A DNA stretch of 64,000 bases from Burkholderia sp. WP9 (GCF_900104795.1 NZ_FNTG01000001.1:2604001-2668000); one strand, 5' to 3'. Counted from the stretch's first letter, positions 8,453 through 17,693 are shown. Translations and numbers: made by a program. The notes: generated from the letters alone by a model not told the origin.

Positions 8453-9022
8453 GGCGCCTCCTTCGGGTGGCCGGGCACAACCGTCGTCCGCATGACTTCA
8501 TATGCCTTCTCTCGCTCAAAATTGACCTTTTTATTATCAAAGCGTGGAAGTCGCACGTCTGTAGGACTGCTGTAAAAATTCGTCAAGGGGAATATTTTGA
8601 TAGGTACGCCGCATAACCTCGTTAGTGATTAACGACGGATTGCCCGGCGCGGATAATCTCCTGAGGTGAATCTGGCCCGTGCGGGCGGGTGACATGTCAG
8701 CGGCTGCGGGAACCAGAGCGCTGAAAAAATGCGACCCGCACATAGGCGGGCCGTAAAGAGAGACGCGGCAGGCGGAGAACCGAGGGGGGTCTGACGCCGG
8801 TCAGCCTGAACGCGGGTCATGGCGACGGCGCGGGGGGCGCCGTCCGCCTGAAGAACGGGACGACAGCCCGGCGCCACGGGTCCAGCGGACCGCCCCGAAT
8901 TTCCCGCAAGAATTCCCCTACGGCTCCCCTAACGAACAGGGGAATTTTTCTCCGGTCATCATGAAAACGCTATGAGCGTTACCAGACAAGGGTTTGCGGG
9001 GGCGGGGGATTTCCCCGATGTT
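8453..9022. other. Long intergenic stretch upstream of vgrG
   Basis: About 570 bases separate vgrG from the repeat copy after cobA. It should hold the vgrG promoter; the AT-rich segment near 8520-8610 is the likeliest place, but I cannot fix -35/-10 boxes. A 68-residue minus-strand frame at 8537-8743 has no recognisable family. Near 8910-8950 an inverted repeat (AATTCCCC and GGGGAATT, the latter followed by T) could form a hairpin. Nothing else is supported. Confidence 0.5.
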
Positions 9023-9073
9023 GCCCCGCACAGGGGCAACGCTAATAGACCGACACGAACTCAAGAAAAGGCC
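9023..9073 (-). repeat. Dispersed hairpin repeat, copy 2 (core only)
   Basis: On the minus strand this reads GGCCTTTTCTTGAG, then GGTCTATTAGCGTTGCCCC, and closes hairpin A (GCCCCTGTGCGGGGC on that strand). It matches the first third of the copies at 1579 and 38185 but lacks hairpin B and the tail. Like them it follows a gene directly in the gene's own direction, here cobA. With copy 1 it forms an inverted pair around the IS3/vgrG insert. Confidence 0.82.
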
Positions 9074-9125
9074 AACACCGCAAGCCAGCAGCAAAAATAG
9101 CCAAGAGAAGAAGAACCGAAGAACC

Positions 9126-9881
9126 TCAAGCCGCGACCAACAACCCATCCGCGGAGCGAACCACCGCACCCTGCCGCGCAGCGAAAGCCTCGCCAATCAT
9201 CAGCAAACTAGGCTGCGAAGCATCGACCCACTTCTGCGCATCGCCGGCGGCCAGTTCTTCAAGAGTAAGCGAAAGCATCCGCTCCCGCGCAGTAGAACAA
9301 GCCTCAACAATAGCCACAGGCGTGGCAACAGACCGCCCAGCCTCAATCAACTGCTGCGCAATCTCAACCCCACTATCCCGGCCCATATAAAACACCAGAG
9401 AATCCGCGTTAACCTGCTCGCGAATCTCCTCAGACCCAGGCGCCCGACTAAAAGTAGCCAACGCAACGCTGCGCGACACCCCCCGCAACGTCAGCGACCG
9501 CTTCAAAGAAGCAGCACTCGCGAGAGCAGCCGTAATCCCAGGCACAACCTCATACTCGATGCCCGCAGCCTCGAGCGCCCGCATCTCCTCATCAGCGCGC
9601 CCGAACAACATCGGGTCCCCGCCTTTAAGGCGCACCACTACGTCATGCTCCATCGCAGCATCCACAATCTGCTTATTGATGAACTGCTGCGCGGTCGACA
9701 ACTGCCCACAACGCTTCCCAACAGCAATCCGCCGCGCATGCGAAGGCGCATAGTCCAACATAGCCGGCTCGACCAGCGCATCATGCAGCACGACATCAGC
9801 CAAACCGAGCAACCGCGCGCCACGCACCGTAATCAGGTCCGCAGCACCCGGCCCTGCGCCGATCAGATAAACCTTACCCAT
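9126..9881 (-). CDS. cobA: Uroporphyrinogen-III C-methyltransferase
   Basis: The protein has 251 residues and is a full SUMT domain. The N-terminal VYLIGAGPGAADLIT is the first methylase signature, VVRLKGGDPMLFGRADEE the second, and VVPGITAALASAA lies in the S-adenosylmethionine pocket. It methylates uroporphyrinogen III twice to give precorrin-2, the branch point to siroheme and cobalamin. It is the last gene of the sulfate-reduction run, 54 bases after cysN, so its likely job is siroheme for the sulfite reductase. The length is that of a stand-alone CobA, not a trifunctional CysG. Confidence 0.93.
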   Translation of the reverse strand: MGKVYLIGAGPGAADLITVRGARLLGLADVVLHDALVEPAMLDYAPSHARRIAVGKRCGQLSTAQQFINKQIVDAAMEHDVVVRLKGGDPMLFGRADEEMRALEAAGIEYEVVPGITAALASAASLKRSLTLRGVSRSVALATFSRAPGSEEIREQVNADSLVFYMGRDSGVEIAQQLIEAGRSVATPVAIVEACSTARERMLSLTLEELAAGDAQKWVDASQPSLLMIGEAFAARQGAVVRSADGLLVAA

Positions 9882-9935
9882 TTGCCTAAACCTGTCCGTT
9901 AGGTCGCCAGCACGACGCAGTGACGTGCCAAGCGC

Positions 9936-11249
9936 TTAAGCTGAAAACGCCCGAATCATCCCAGCCGCAACGGTATGATGCGTCGCCTCATCGATCAGCA
10001 CGAACGCACCCGTGCCCTGATGCGAGTCGTACACGTCGCACACCAACGGCTTCTGCAACGTCAGCGCCACACGGCCGATATCGTTCATCGTCAGTTCCTT
10101 GCGATCGGTCGCCTGCGACAGCGTATGCACGTCGAGCACTTCCTTGATCGCACCGATCCGCGCAAACACCGTGTTGGTGGTCTGCTTCAACAGATACTTG
10201 CGTTGCGTCGACAGCGGCGTGTCGTCGAACCAGCAGAGGTCGGCTTCCAGCTTCTTCGCCGGCTCCGGCGCCGCTTCGCGCAGCACGAAGGTGTCGCCGC
10301 GCGACACGTCGACGTCTTCCGCCAGACGAATCGTCACCGTTTGACCGGCAAACGCGCGGTCCACCGCAGCCGTACCGCCCGGCACCGGCGCAATGATCTC
10401 TGCAACCGTCGCTTCCCGATTGGCCGGCAACACGACGATCGTATCGCCGAGCTTCACTTCGCCGGCTTCCACACGGCCCATGTAGCCGCGGAAATCGTCG
10501 GCCTGGCTGCCGTCCTGGCGCGCCACCCATTGCACCGGGAAACGCAACGCCTGGCCCGTCGGTACTTCGACCGGCAGCGCTTCGAGCAGGTCGAGCAGCG
10601 GTTCGCCCGCGTACCACGGCATGCTTTCGCTCGCCGTCACGATGTTGTCGCCCTTGAGCGCCGACACCGGCACGAAGCGCACATCGTTCAAGCCCAGTTG
10701 ACGCGCAAGTTCGACATACGCGTCGCGAATCTCGTTGAAGCGCTGCTCGCTGTAATCGACCAGGTCCATCTTGTTGATCGCGACGATTGCGTGCTGCAAA
10801 CCCAGCAGCTTGACGATCGCGCTATGACGCTTGGTTTGCGGCAGCAGTTGCGCGACGCCATCCACAAACGTCACGCGCGTCGCGTCGACGAGAATGATCG
10901 CTGCGTGGGCGGTCGATGCACCCGTCACCATATTGCGCGTGTACTGCTCGTGACCCGGCGTGTCGGCAATGATGAACTTGCGCTTCGCCGTCGCGAAGTA
11001 ACGGTATGCGACGTCGATCGTGATGCCTTGCTCGCGTTCGGCTTCGAGGCCGTCCGTCAGCAGCGACAGATCGATTTCATCGCCAACGGTACGCTTATTC
11101 TTTGCGCGCGACAGTGCCGAGAGTTGATCTGAAAGCACAGCCTTGCTGTCGTACAGCAGGCGGCCGATCAACGTGCTCTTGCCATCGTCGACGCTGCCCG
11201 CGGTAATGAAACGCAGCACGCCGAGGTCTTCTGGTTGATGAATACTCAT
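9936..11249 (-). CDS. cysN: Sulfate adenylyltransferase subunit 1 (GTPase)
   Basis: The protein has 437 residues. It is a translation-factor-type GTPase with P-loop AGSVDDGKSTLIGRL (about 16-30), DTPGHEQYTRNM and NKMDLVDY, followed by EF-Tu-like beta barrels. It drives ATP sulfurylase by GTP hydrolysis with CysD as the catalytic partner, producing APS. It ends at about the length of an uncoupled CysN: there is no C-terminal APS kinase (CysC) domain, and no cysC nearby. This fits a pathway that reduces APS directly. It starts 21 bases after cysD. Confidence 0.96.
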   Translation of the reverse strand: MSIHQPEDLGVLRFITAGSVDDGKSTLIGRLLYDSKAVLSDQLSALSRAKNKRTVGDEIDLSLLTDGLEAEREQGITIDVAYRYFATAKRKFIIADTPGHEQYTRNMVTGASTAHAAIILVDATRVTFVDGVAQLLPQTKRHSAIVKLLGLQHAIVAINKMDLVDYSEQRFNEIRDAYVELARQLGLNDVRFVPVSALKGDNIVTASESMPWYAGEPLLDLLEALPVEVPTGQALRFPVQWVARQDGSQADDFRGYMGRVEAGEVKLGDTIVVLPANREATVAEIIAPVPGGTAAVDRAFAGQTVTIRLAEDVDVSRGDTFVLREAAPEPAKKLEADLCWFDDTPLSTQRKYLLKQTTNTVFARIGAIKEVLDVHTLSQATDRKELTMNDIGRVALTLQKPLVCDVYDSHQGTGAFVLIDEATHHTVAAGMIRAFSA

Positions 11250-11270
11250 GATTGCATTGCCCTCGTGTGC

Positions 11271-12233
11271 TTAGAAATAACCCTGCTTCTTACGCTGTTC
11301 CATCGCGGCTTCGGAGACCTGATCGTCCATCCGCGTCGCGCCGCGTTCAGTGATTTCGGTCACGGCCGTTTCGGCGATGATCTTCTCGAGATCATCCGCA
11401 TCGCTTTCCACCGGGCACGTGCAGCTGATATCGCCGACGGTACGGAAACGCACCAGCGCGGATTCGCTGACTTCGCCTTCACGCATCGGCGTAAGCGGCG
11501 TGACGGGCACGAGCAGACCATTGCGGCGCACGATCTCGCGCTGATGCGCATAGTAGATCGACGGCAGTTCGAGCTTTTCACGGGCGATGTACTGCCACAC
11601 ATCGAGTTCGGTCCAGTTCGAGATCGGGAACACGCGCAGGTGTTCGCCGTTATGCAGACGCGCGTTGTACAGGCTCCACAGTTCGGGGCGCTGCGCCTTC
11701 GGATCCCACTGGCCGAATTCGTCGCGGAACGAGAATATCCGTTCTTTCGCACGGGCCTTTTCTTCGTCGCGGCGCGCGCCGCCGATCAGCGCGGTGTAGC
11801 CATATTGTTCGATGGTTTCGAGCAGCGTCACGGCTTGCGCGGCGTTGCGCGAATCCGTTTCACGGCGCAGACGCACCGTGCCGCGCTTGATCGAATCTTC
11901 GACATGACCCACCACGAGTTCAGCGCCGATCTCTTTCGCACGACGATCGCGGAAGTCGATCACTTCCTCGTAGTTGTGACCGGTGTCGATATGCACGAGC
12001 GGAAACGGCAGCACGGTCTTGCGATTCGCGCCGATACCGAAGGCCTTCAGCGCGAGGTGCAACACCACGACCGAATCCTTGCCGCCCGAAAACAGCAGCG
12101 CGGGCTTGCTGCACTCGGCAACCAGTTCGCGCAGGATGTGAATCGACTCGGCTTCGAGCCAATCGAGGTGATCCATCCGGTCTGCCGTGTTGGCGAGCGG
12201 TGCATTGACAGTGGAATCGAGCGTGGTGCTCAT
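11271..12233 (-). CDS. cysD: Sulfate adenylyltransferase subunit 2
   Basis: The protein has 320 residues. The PP-loop motif PALLFSGGKDSVVVLHLA (about 47-64) binds ATP, LPFPLVHIDTGHNYEEV follows, and the end KKQGYF is that of the family. The frame is open further upstream into cysH, but that extension is Arg-rich and unlike CysD. The ATG at 12233 is preceded by GAAGGA and gives the normal N-terminus (MSTTLDSTVNAPLANTADRMDHLDWLEAES, shortened here to its first residues MSTTLDS). It works with CysN to adenylate sulfate. Confidence 0.95.
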   Translation of the reverse strand: MSTTLDSTVNAPLANTADRMDHLDWLEAESIHILRELVAECSKPALLFSGGKDSVVVLHLALKAFGIGANRKTVLPFPLVHIDTGHNYEEVIDFRDRRAKEIGAELVVGHVEDSIKRGTVRLRRETDSRNAAQAVTLLETIEQYGYTALIGGARRDEEKARAKERIFSFRDEFGQWDPKAQRPELWSLYNARLHNGEHLRVFPISNWTELDVWQYIAREKLELPSIYYAHQREIVRRNGLLVPVTPLTPMREGEVSESALVRFRTVGDISCTCPVESDADDLEKIIAETAVTEITERGATRMDDQVSEAAMEQRKKQGYF

Positions 12234-12343
12234 GTTTGGGTCCTTCGTTGGTTCGCGTCGCAAGCGGTTGCTCGCGTCGCGGAAGTATTCAAATCGATAT
12301 GTGCGGCGTGCGGGCCAAAAGCCAAGGCCCGTTCGCTGAAACT

Positions 12344-13090
12344 TCAGGCCTGGGCGTCCGCGCCACGCTCGACCGCGATCGGCGTAATCGTCGTGATGTG
12401 CAGTCCGCATTCCTTCGTATCGCGCGACTCCCACCACCAGCGCCCTGCCCGGCTATCTTCGCCGGGGCGCACGGCGCGCGTACACGGTTCGCAACCGATG
12501 CTCGGGTAACCGCGCGCATGCAGCGGATTGACCGGTACGTCGAACGCTTTCAGGTAGGCCCACACTTCGGCCTCGGTCCAGTCAGTCAGCGGATTGAACT
12601 TGGCGATGTTGCGCGCGGCGTCATGCTCTTCAGCATGCAACTCAGCACGCGTCACCGATTGCTCGCGACGCTGGCCCGTGACCCATGCGCTGACATCCGA
12701 CAGCGCGCGGTTCAACGGCTCGACCTTGCGGATTTCGCAGCAGCGCTTGCGCAGATCGACGCTTTCATAGAATGCGTTCAGACCGTGCGAGCCGATGTAT
12801 TCCTCGACCGCCGCAGCTTGCGGATGAAACTGTTCGATGTCGTAGCCGTAGCGCTCTTTCACGCGATCGAGCATGCCGAGCGTTTCCGCATGCAAACGGC
12901 CCGTGTTCAGCGAGAAGATGCCGATCTTCACGCCACGCGAGAGAATCGCGTGCGTGAGCAGCATGTCTTCCGCTGCGAGGCTGCTAGCGAGCTTCACGTT
13001 CTCGTGACGCGCGGCGATCGAATCGAGCAGCGCATCGAGGCGCTCGACCTTCGCGGCGAGTTCCGGCGTGAGGGCTTGGACTTCGCTCAT
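12344..13090 (-). CDS. cysH: Assimilatory APS reductase (CysH family, 4Fe-4S type)
   Basis: The protein has 248 residues. Two cysteine pairs (KRCCEIRK at about 118-125 and IGCEPCTR at about 201-208) mark the [4Fe-4S]-bearing APS reductases; enzymes that use PAPS lack them. ECGLH near the end holds the catalytic Cys that forms the thiosulfonate. It reduces APS to sulfite with thioredoxin or glutaredoxin. The start overlaps the DUF934 stop by four bases. The 110 bases to cysD are the largest gap in the run. APS preference is inferred from the motifs, supported by the absence of cysC in the cluster. Confidence 0.93.
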   Translation of the reverse strand: MSEVQALTPELAAKVERLDALLDSIAARHENVKLASSLAAEDMLLTHAILSRGVKIGIFSLNTGRLHAETLGMLDRVKERYGYDIEQFHPQAAAVEEYIGSHGLNAFYESVDLRKRCCEIRKVEPLNRALSDVSAWVTGQRREQSVTRAELHAEEHDAARNIAKFNPLTDWTEAEVWAYLKAFDVPVNPLHARGYPSIGCEPCTRAVRPGEDSRAGRWWWESRDTKECGLHITTITPIAVERGADAQA

Positions 13091-13626
13091 GCCGAAGCCT
13101 TCGCCAAGTCGCCGGCTTCGCGGCGGCGGAACAGCGGCGACGAATTCACCGCGCCCTGGTAGTTGAAGCTGAATTCGTCGAACGCCTTGAGCGCGTCGTC
13201 GAAGTCTTTATCGGCGCGCAGCGCGTAAGCGTCGAAGCCGCAACGGAACATGAACGCGAGCTGATCGCGCAGCACGTCGCCGATCGCGCGCAGTTCGCCC
13301 TTGTAGCCGTAACGCTCGCGCAGCAGGCGGCCAATGCTATAGCCGCGGCCGTCGCGAAACACCGGAAAATCCACGCCGATCAGCGCGATCTTGTCGAAGT
13401 CGGCGACGATATCCGCCGGCTCGCTGTCCGGCGCGAGCCACACGCCGATTTCAGCGGCACTGCGCGAAGCGCTCAGTGCATCACGCTGAGCCTGCCACAA
13501 CGCGAGCGGCACCAGCACCTTGCCTGCGGGCAATTCGTTCACCGCGGGCAGCGTGCCGTCTTCCGCCGGGCGCACGACCGTCCAGTCATCGTTGACGATC
13601 GCGCGATTCTTGATGATAGAAGCCAT
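13087..13626 (-). CDS. DUF934 protein of the sulfur assimilation cluster
   Basis: The 179-residue soluble protein belongs to DUF934, which is nearly always found between cysI and cysH in beta- and gamma-proteobacteria. The conserved pieces include FPVFRDGRGYSIGRLLRERYGYKGELRAIGDV (positions about 98-129; key residues F-R-D-G-R-Y-S-A/I-A/G-L-R) and an acidic C-terminal helix. It lies 22 bases after cysI and overlaps cysH by four, so it is translated with them. The role is unproven. A part in electron supply or assembly for sulfite reductase is the usual guess. Confidence 0.88.
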   Translation of the reverse strand: MASIIKNRAIVNDDWTVVRPAEDGTLPAVNELPAGKVLVPLALWQAQRDALSASRSAAEIGVWLAPDSEPADIVADFDKIALIGVDFPVFRDGRGYSIGRLLRERYGYKGELRAIGDVLRDQLAFMFRCGFDAYALRADKDFDDALKAFDEFSFNYQGAVNSSPLFRRREAGDLAKASA

Positions 13627-13648
13627 CTGTTCAGTATCCTTTTCGCGG

Positions 13649-15328
13649 TTACGCGTGAGCCGGTTGACGCGAGGCGTACACGCGTTCCTTGAACGGGGTG
13701 ATGCCGATGCGGTTATACGTTTCGATGAAGCGCTCGCCTTCGTGGCGGTTTTCCACGAACGTATCGATCACCTTGCTGATCACGTCCGGCATTTCTTCCG
13801 CCGAGAACGACGGGCCGATCACGCGGCCGAGGTGCGCGCCTGTAGCGCCCGTACCCTGCTCGCCGCCGAGCGTCACCTGGTACCACTCCGAGCCGTCCTT
13901 ATCGACGCCCAGAATGCCGATGTTGCCGATATGGTGGTGCCCGCACGCATTGATACAGCCCGAGATGTTCAGCGAGACGTCGCCCAGGTCGTACACGTAG
14001 TCCAGATCGTTGAAACGCTCCTGGATGGCGAGCGCAATCGGAATCGACTTCGCATTCGCGAGCGAGCAGAAGTCGCCGCCCGGGCACGCGATGATGTCCG
14101 TCAGCAAACCGATGTTCGGCGTCGCGAAACCTTGCGCCTTGGCCTTTTCCCACAGCGCGAACAGGTCGCGCTTCTTGACGTTGGCCAGAATCAGGTTCTG
14201 TTCGTGCGACACGCGGACTTCGCCGAGCGAATACTCGTCGGCCCAATCGGCGACCGCTTCCATCTGCGCGTCCGTTGCGTCGCCCGGGGCGATCGTGGTC
14301 GGCTTCAAGGACAAGGTCACCGAAGCATAGCCCGACACCTTGTGCGGACGAACGTTACGCTCGACCCAACGGGCGAACGCGCGGTTTTCCAGCAGATGCT
14401 TTTCGTACGAAGCGTCCGTATCCGCGAGCTTTTCGTAGACCGGCGGCTGGAAGTATTGCGACACGCGATCCACTTCGGCTTGCGTAAGCGTCGAAGGACC
14501 GTCCTTCAGGTGCTGCCATTCTTCTTCGACTTGCGCCGAGAACTTCTCCGGGCTCAACGCCTTCACGAGAATCTTGATCCGCGCCTTGTACATGTTGTCG
14601 CGGCGGCCGTAGCGGTTATACACGCGCAGCACGGCTTCGCAATACGTCAGCAGATGTTGCCACGGCAGGTCCTTGCGGATGATCGCGCCGATGATCGGCG
14701 TGCGGCCCATGCCGCCGCCGGCCAGAATGTCGGCCAGCAGCTCGCCCTGCTCGTTCTTCTTCAGATACACGCCCATGTCGTGAATCTGCACGGCAGCGCG
14801 GTCTTCTTTCGAACCGGACACGGCGATCTTGAACTTGCGCGGCAGCCACGCGAATTCGGGGTGGAACGTCGACCATTGACGCAGAATTTCGGCCCACGGA
14901 CGCGGATCGACCACTTCATCCGGCGCCACGCCTGCGAACTGGTCGGCGGTGATGTTGCGGATACAGTTGCCCGAAGTCTGGATGCCGTGCATTTGCACCG
15001 CGGCGAGCTTGCGCAGGATCTCCGGCGTTTCTTCGAGCTTGATCCAGTTGTACTGGATGTTCGAACGCGTCGAGAAGTGGCCGTAACCGCGGTCATGCTC
15101 GCGCGCGATCTGCGCGAGCACGCGCATCTGGTCGCTGCGCAGGTTGCCGTACGGAATCGCAATGCGGTGCATGTACGCGTGACGCTGCATATACAGGCCG
15201 TTCTGCAGGCGCAGCGGACGAAACTCCTCTTCGCTCAATTCGCCCGACAAGCGGCGGCGAACCTGATCGGCGTACTGCGCGACCCGTTCATCGACGATGG
15301 TCTGGTCGTACTGATCGTATTGGTACAT
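13649..15328 (-). CDS. cysI: Sulfite reductase hemoprotein (siroheme, 4Fe-4S)
   Basis: The protein has 559 residues with two nitrite/sulfite reductase repeats. TRSNIQYNW and SGNCIRNITADQFAG belong to the first half. The cluster and siroheme cysteines are in CPGGDFCSLANAKSIP and NISGCINACGHHHIG (C-x5-C and C-x3-C). It carries out the six-electron reduction of sulfite to sulfide. No CysJ flavoprotein follows; in these bacteria the electrons come from another donor. It is the first gene of the minus-strand operon, divergent from cysB. Confidence 0.95.
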   Translation of the reverse strand: MYQYDQYDQTIVDERVAQYADQVRRRLSGELSEEEFRPLRLQNGLYMQRHAYMHRIAIPYGNLRSDQMRVLAQIAREHDRGYGHFSTRSNIQYNWIKLEETPEILRKLAAVQMHGIQTSGNCIRNITADQFAGVAPDEVVDPRPWAEILRQWSTFHPEFAWLPRKFKIAVSGSKEDRAAVQIHDMGVYLKKNEQGELLADILAGGGMGRTPIIGAIIRKDLPWQHLLTYCEAVLRVYNRYGRRDNMYKARIKILVKALSPEKFSAQVEEEWQHLKDGPSTLTQAEVDRVSQYFQPPVYEKLADTDASYEKHLLENRAFARWVERNVRPHKVSGYASVTLSLKPTTIAPGDATDAQMEAVADWADEYSLGEVRVSHEQNLILANVKKRDLFALWEKAKAQGFATPNIGLLTDIIACPGGDFCSLANAKSIPIALAIQERFNDLDYVYDLGDVSLNISGCINACGHHHIGNIGILGVDKDGSEWYQVTLGGEQGTGATGAHLGRVIGPSFSAEEMPDVISKVIDTFVENRHEGERFIETYNRIGITPFKERVYASRQPAHA

Positions 15329-15547
15329 TCGGGGACCCCAATTTTTGCAGTGATACGCAGCGGTCCGGTTCCGCCACGCCTTGAATACCTCTCTTTGTCA
15401 GCAGCCGCAGATGAACGTTTAGACCCATCGCTCATTTGCTTATGACAAACACAGATATCCATATTGAAAAAGATGGACAGATCGTAATAAACTCGCCTTA
15501 TATTTCAAACGACTAAAAAATTCTTTTGATATGCGGAGGGGTTATAT
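15329..15547. promoter_or_regulatory. Divergent cysI/cysB control region
   Basis: The 219 bases between the two outward-facing genes are AT-rich against the GC-rich background, especially 15440-15535 (with TTATATTTC and TTCTTTTGATAT). This is where the cysI operon and cysB promoters must lie, along with CysB binding sites, which are long, degenerate and AT-rich. I cannot place exact boxes. GCGGAGG at 15533-15539 is the cysB ribosome site. Confidence 0.55.
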
Positions 15548-16489
15548 ATGAACCTACACCAGTTCCGCTTCGTCCGAGAGGCAGTGCGGCAGAATTTCAA
15601 CCTGACGGAAGCCGCGAAAGCCCTGTTTACAAGCCAGCCAGGCGTTTCGAAGGCGATCATCGAGCTGGAGGACGAGCTCGGCGTGGAAATCTTCACACGA
15701 CACGGCAAGCGGGTGCGCTCGCTGACCGAGCCGGGGCGCATCATTCTTCAGTCGGTTGAGAAGATTCTGCAGGAAGTCGAGAGCCTCAAACGGGTCGGTA
15801 AAGATTACGCGGCGCAGGATCAGGGCAATCTGGTGATCGCCGCCACCCACACCCAGGCGCGCTACTCGCTGCCCGCCGCGATCGCCGAATTCAAGAAGCG
15901 CTTTCCCAAGGTCCACCTTTCGATTCTGCAAGGCAGCCCGACTCAGGTCGCCGAAATGGTGATCCACGACCAGGCCGACCTCTGCATCGCCACCGAGGCG
16001 ATCTCCAACTATAAGGAGCTGGTCTCGCTGCCGTGCTTCCAGTGGCACCACGTGGCCGTCATGCAACCGGATCATCCGCTGCTCGACCGCAAACTTTTGT
16101 CGCTGGATGATCTGACCCAGTATCCGCTGATCACCTACGACAACGCGTTCGCCGGCCGCACCAAGATCAACGAGGCGTTCCGCCTGCGTGGTCTGCATCC
16201 GGACATCGTGTTGGAGGCGATCGACGCCGACGTGATCAAGACCTATGTGGAACTGGGTCTGGGCGTCGGCATCATGGCGGATATCGCGTTCAACGCCGAG
16301 CGCGACCGTCATTTGCGCGCCATGCCGGTCGGGCACCTGTTCGGCAGCAACGTGACACGGGTCGCGCTGAAACAGGGTGCCTATTTGCGCAGCTATGTGT
16401 ATACGCTCGTCGAACTGCTGTCGCCGAGCATGAACCGAAAGCTGATCGAGCAGGCGCTCAAGGGCGAACACGAGACCTACGAACTTTGA
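15548..16489 (+). CDS. cysB: LysR-family regulator CysB
   Basis: The protein has 313 residues. The N-terminal winged helix (about 1-60: NLTEAAKALFTSQPGVSKAIIELEDELG) is that of the CysB subgroup of LysR regulators, followed by a periplasmic-binding-protein-like effector domain with ATHTQARYSLP, GSPTQVAEMV and the ITYDNAFAGR segment. CysB activates cys genes when N-acetylserine accumulates. Its place divergent from cysI favours CysB; the related Cbl/SsuR type cannot be fully excluded. Confidence 0.92.
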   Translation: MNLHQFRFVREAVRQNFNLTEAAKALFTSQPGVSKAIIELEDELGVEIFTRHGKRVRSLTEPGRIILQSVEKILQEVESLKRVGKDYAAQDQGNLVIAATHTQARYSLPAAIAEFKKRFPKVHLSILQGSPTQVAEMVIHDQADLCIATEAISNYKELVSLPCFQWHHVAVMQPDHPLLDRKLLSLDDLTQYPLITYDNAFAGRTKINEAFRLRGLHPDIVLEAIDADVIKTYVELGLGVGIMADIAFNAERDRHLRAMPVGHLFGSNVTRVALKQGAYLRSYVYTLVELLSPSMNRKLIEQALKGEHETYEL

Positions 16490-16523
16490 TATCACCACCG
16501 CTTCCTGCTACGGAGACCCTTTG

Positions 16524-17693
16524 ATGACGTCGTATAAGAAAAAATTCAGCGGCCTCACCGCCGCTTTAGGTTTTGGCGCGCTCCTGCTCGCCACCGCTGC
16601 CCACGCCGACATCAAGGTCGGCATCGACCTGTCGAGCACCGGCCCGGCGGCCGTGATCGGCATCACCAGCAAGAACGCCATGCTGATGTGGCCCGCCACC
16701 ATCGCCGGCCAGAAAGCCGACTACATTTTCCTCGACGACGCCTCCGACCCGGGCGCCGCCGTGCGCAACATCCGCAAGCTGATCAACGAAGACCACGTGG
16801 ACGTGATCGTCGGCCCGAACATCACGCCGGCGGCCATGGCCGCGCTCGATCCGGTCGCCGAGAGCCAGACACCGATGATCACGCTGATCGGCTCGGCGAG
16901 CGTGGTCGAGCCGCAGGAAGGCAAGAAGGTGTGGGCCTACAAGATGGCGCAGACCGACAGCGCGATGGCCGACGTGATGACGCGCTACATGTCGAACCAC
17001 AACGTGAAGACAGTGGGTTTCATCGGTTTCGCGGACGGCTACGGCGAAAGCTGGCTGAACGAGTTCAGCAAGTTCGCGGCGCTGCGCCATATCCAGCTGG
17101 TCGCCACCGAGCGCTATAACCGTACCGACGCGAGCGTGACCGGCCAGATCCTGAAGCTGATGGCCGCCAAGCCGGACGCAATCCTGATCGCGGGCGCCGG
17201 CACGCCGACGGTACTGCCGCAACGCACGCTGATCGAGCGCGGCTTCAAAGGCCCGATCTATCAGACGCATGGCATCGCGACGCCCGAGTTCATCAAGCTG
17301 GGCGGCAAGGACGTGGAAGGCACGCTGTTCCCGACCCAGCCGGTCGTGGTGGCGCGCACGCTGCCGGCCGATCATCCGGCGAAGAAAGCGGCGCTCGCCT
17401 TTACGAACGAATATGAAGCGAAGTACGGCCCGGGCAGCGTGACGCAGTTCGCGGGCGACGCGGCGGGTGTGTATCCGCGCTTGCAGGATGCCGTGGCCCG
17501 TGCGCTGAAGACGGCGCAGCCGGGCACGCCGGCGTTTCGTACGGCGCTGCGTGACGAGCTGGAACATGCGCATGAACTGGTCGTGCCGAACGGCGTGGTC
17601 AACACAAGCGCGAAGGATCACGTAGGTTTGGATCAACGCGCGAGCGTGATGGGCGTGATCAGGAACGGCAAGTTCGTTTATTTGAGCCAGTAA
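16524..17693 (+). CDS. Periplasmic binding protein, branched-chain amino acid type (orphan)
   Basis: The protein has 389 residues with a Sec signal peptide (hydrophobic core GLTAALGFGALLLATAAHA, then DIKVGIDLS) and the Peripla_BP_6 fold: SSTGPAAVIGI near the N-terminus, IVGPNITPAAMAALDPVAES and IGFADGYGESW. Proteins of this class bring amino acids, amides or aromatic acids to LivHMGF-type transporters. No permease or ATPase adjoins it. The preferred ATG has CGGAGA nine bases upstream; a TTG three bases earlier is in frame. It lies 34 bases after cysB, so co-transcription is possible. The ligand is unknown. Confidence 0.85.
   Translation: MTSYKKKFSGLTAALGFGALLLATAAHADIKVGIDLSSTGPAAVIGITSKNAMLMWPATIAGQKADYIFLDDASDPGAAVRNIRKLINEDHVDVIVGPNITPAAMAALDPVAESQTPMITLIGSASVVEPQEGKKVWAYKMAQTDSAMADVMTRYMSNHNVKTVGFIGFADGYGESWLNEFSKFAALRHIQLVATERYNRTDASVTGQILKLMAAKPDAILIAGAGTPTVLPQRTLIERGFKGPIYQTHGIATPEFIKLGGKDVEGTLFPTQPVVVARTLPADHPAKKAALAFTNEYEAKYGPGSVTQFAGDAAGVYPRLQDAVARALKTAQPGTPAFRTALRDELEHAHELVVPNGVVNTSAKDHVGLDQRASVMGVIRNGKFVYLSQ

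Noticed and set aside
8537..8743. A possible 68-residue minus-strand protein upstream of vgrG
   Set aside because: No family, no clear ribosome site and no link to the module. It may be a decayed fragment, but I cannot support it as a gene.
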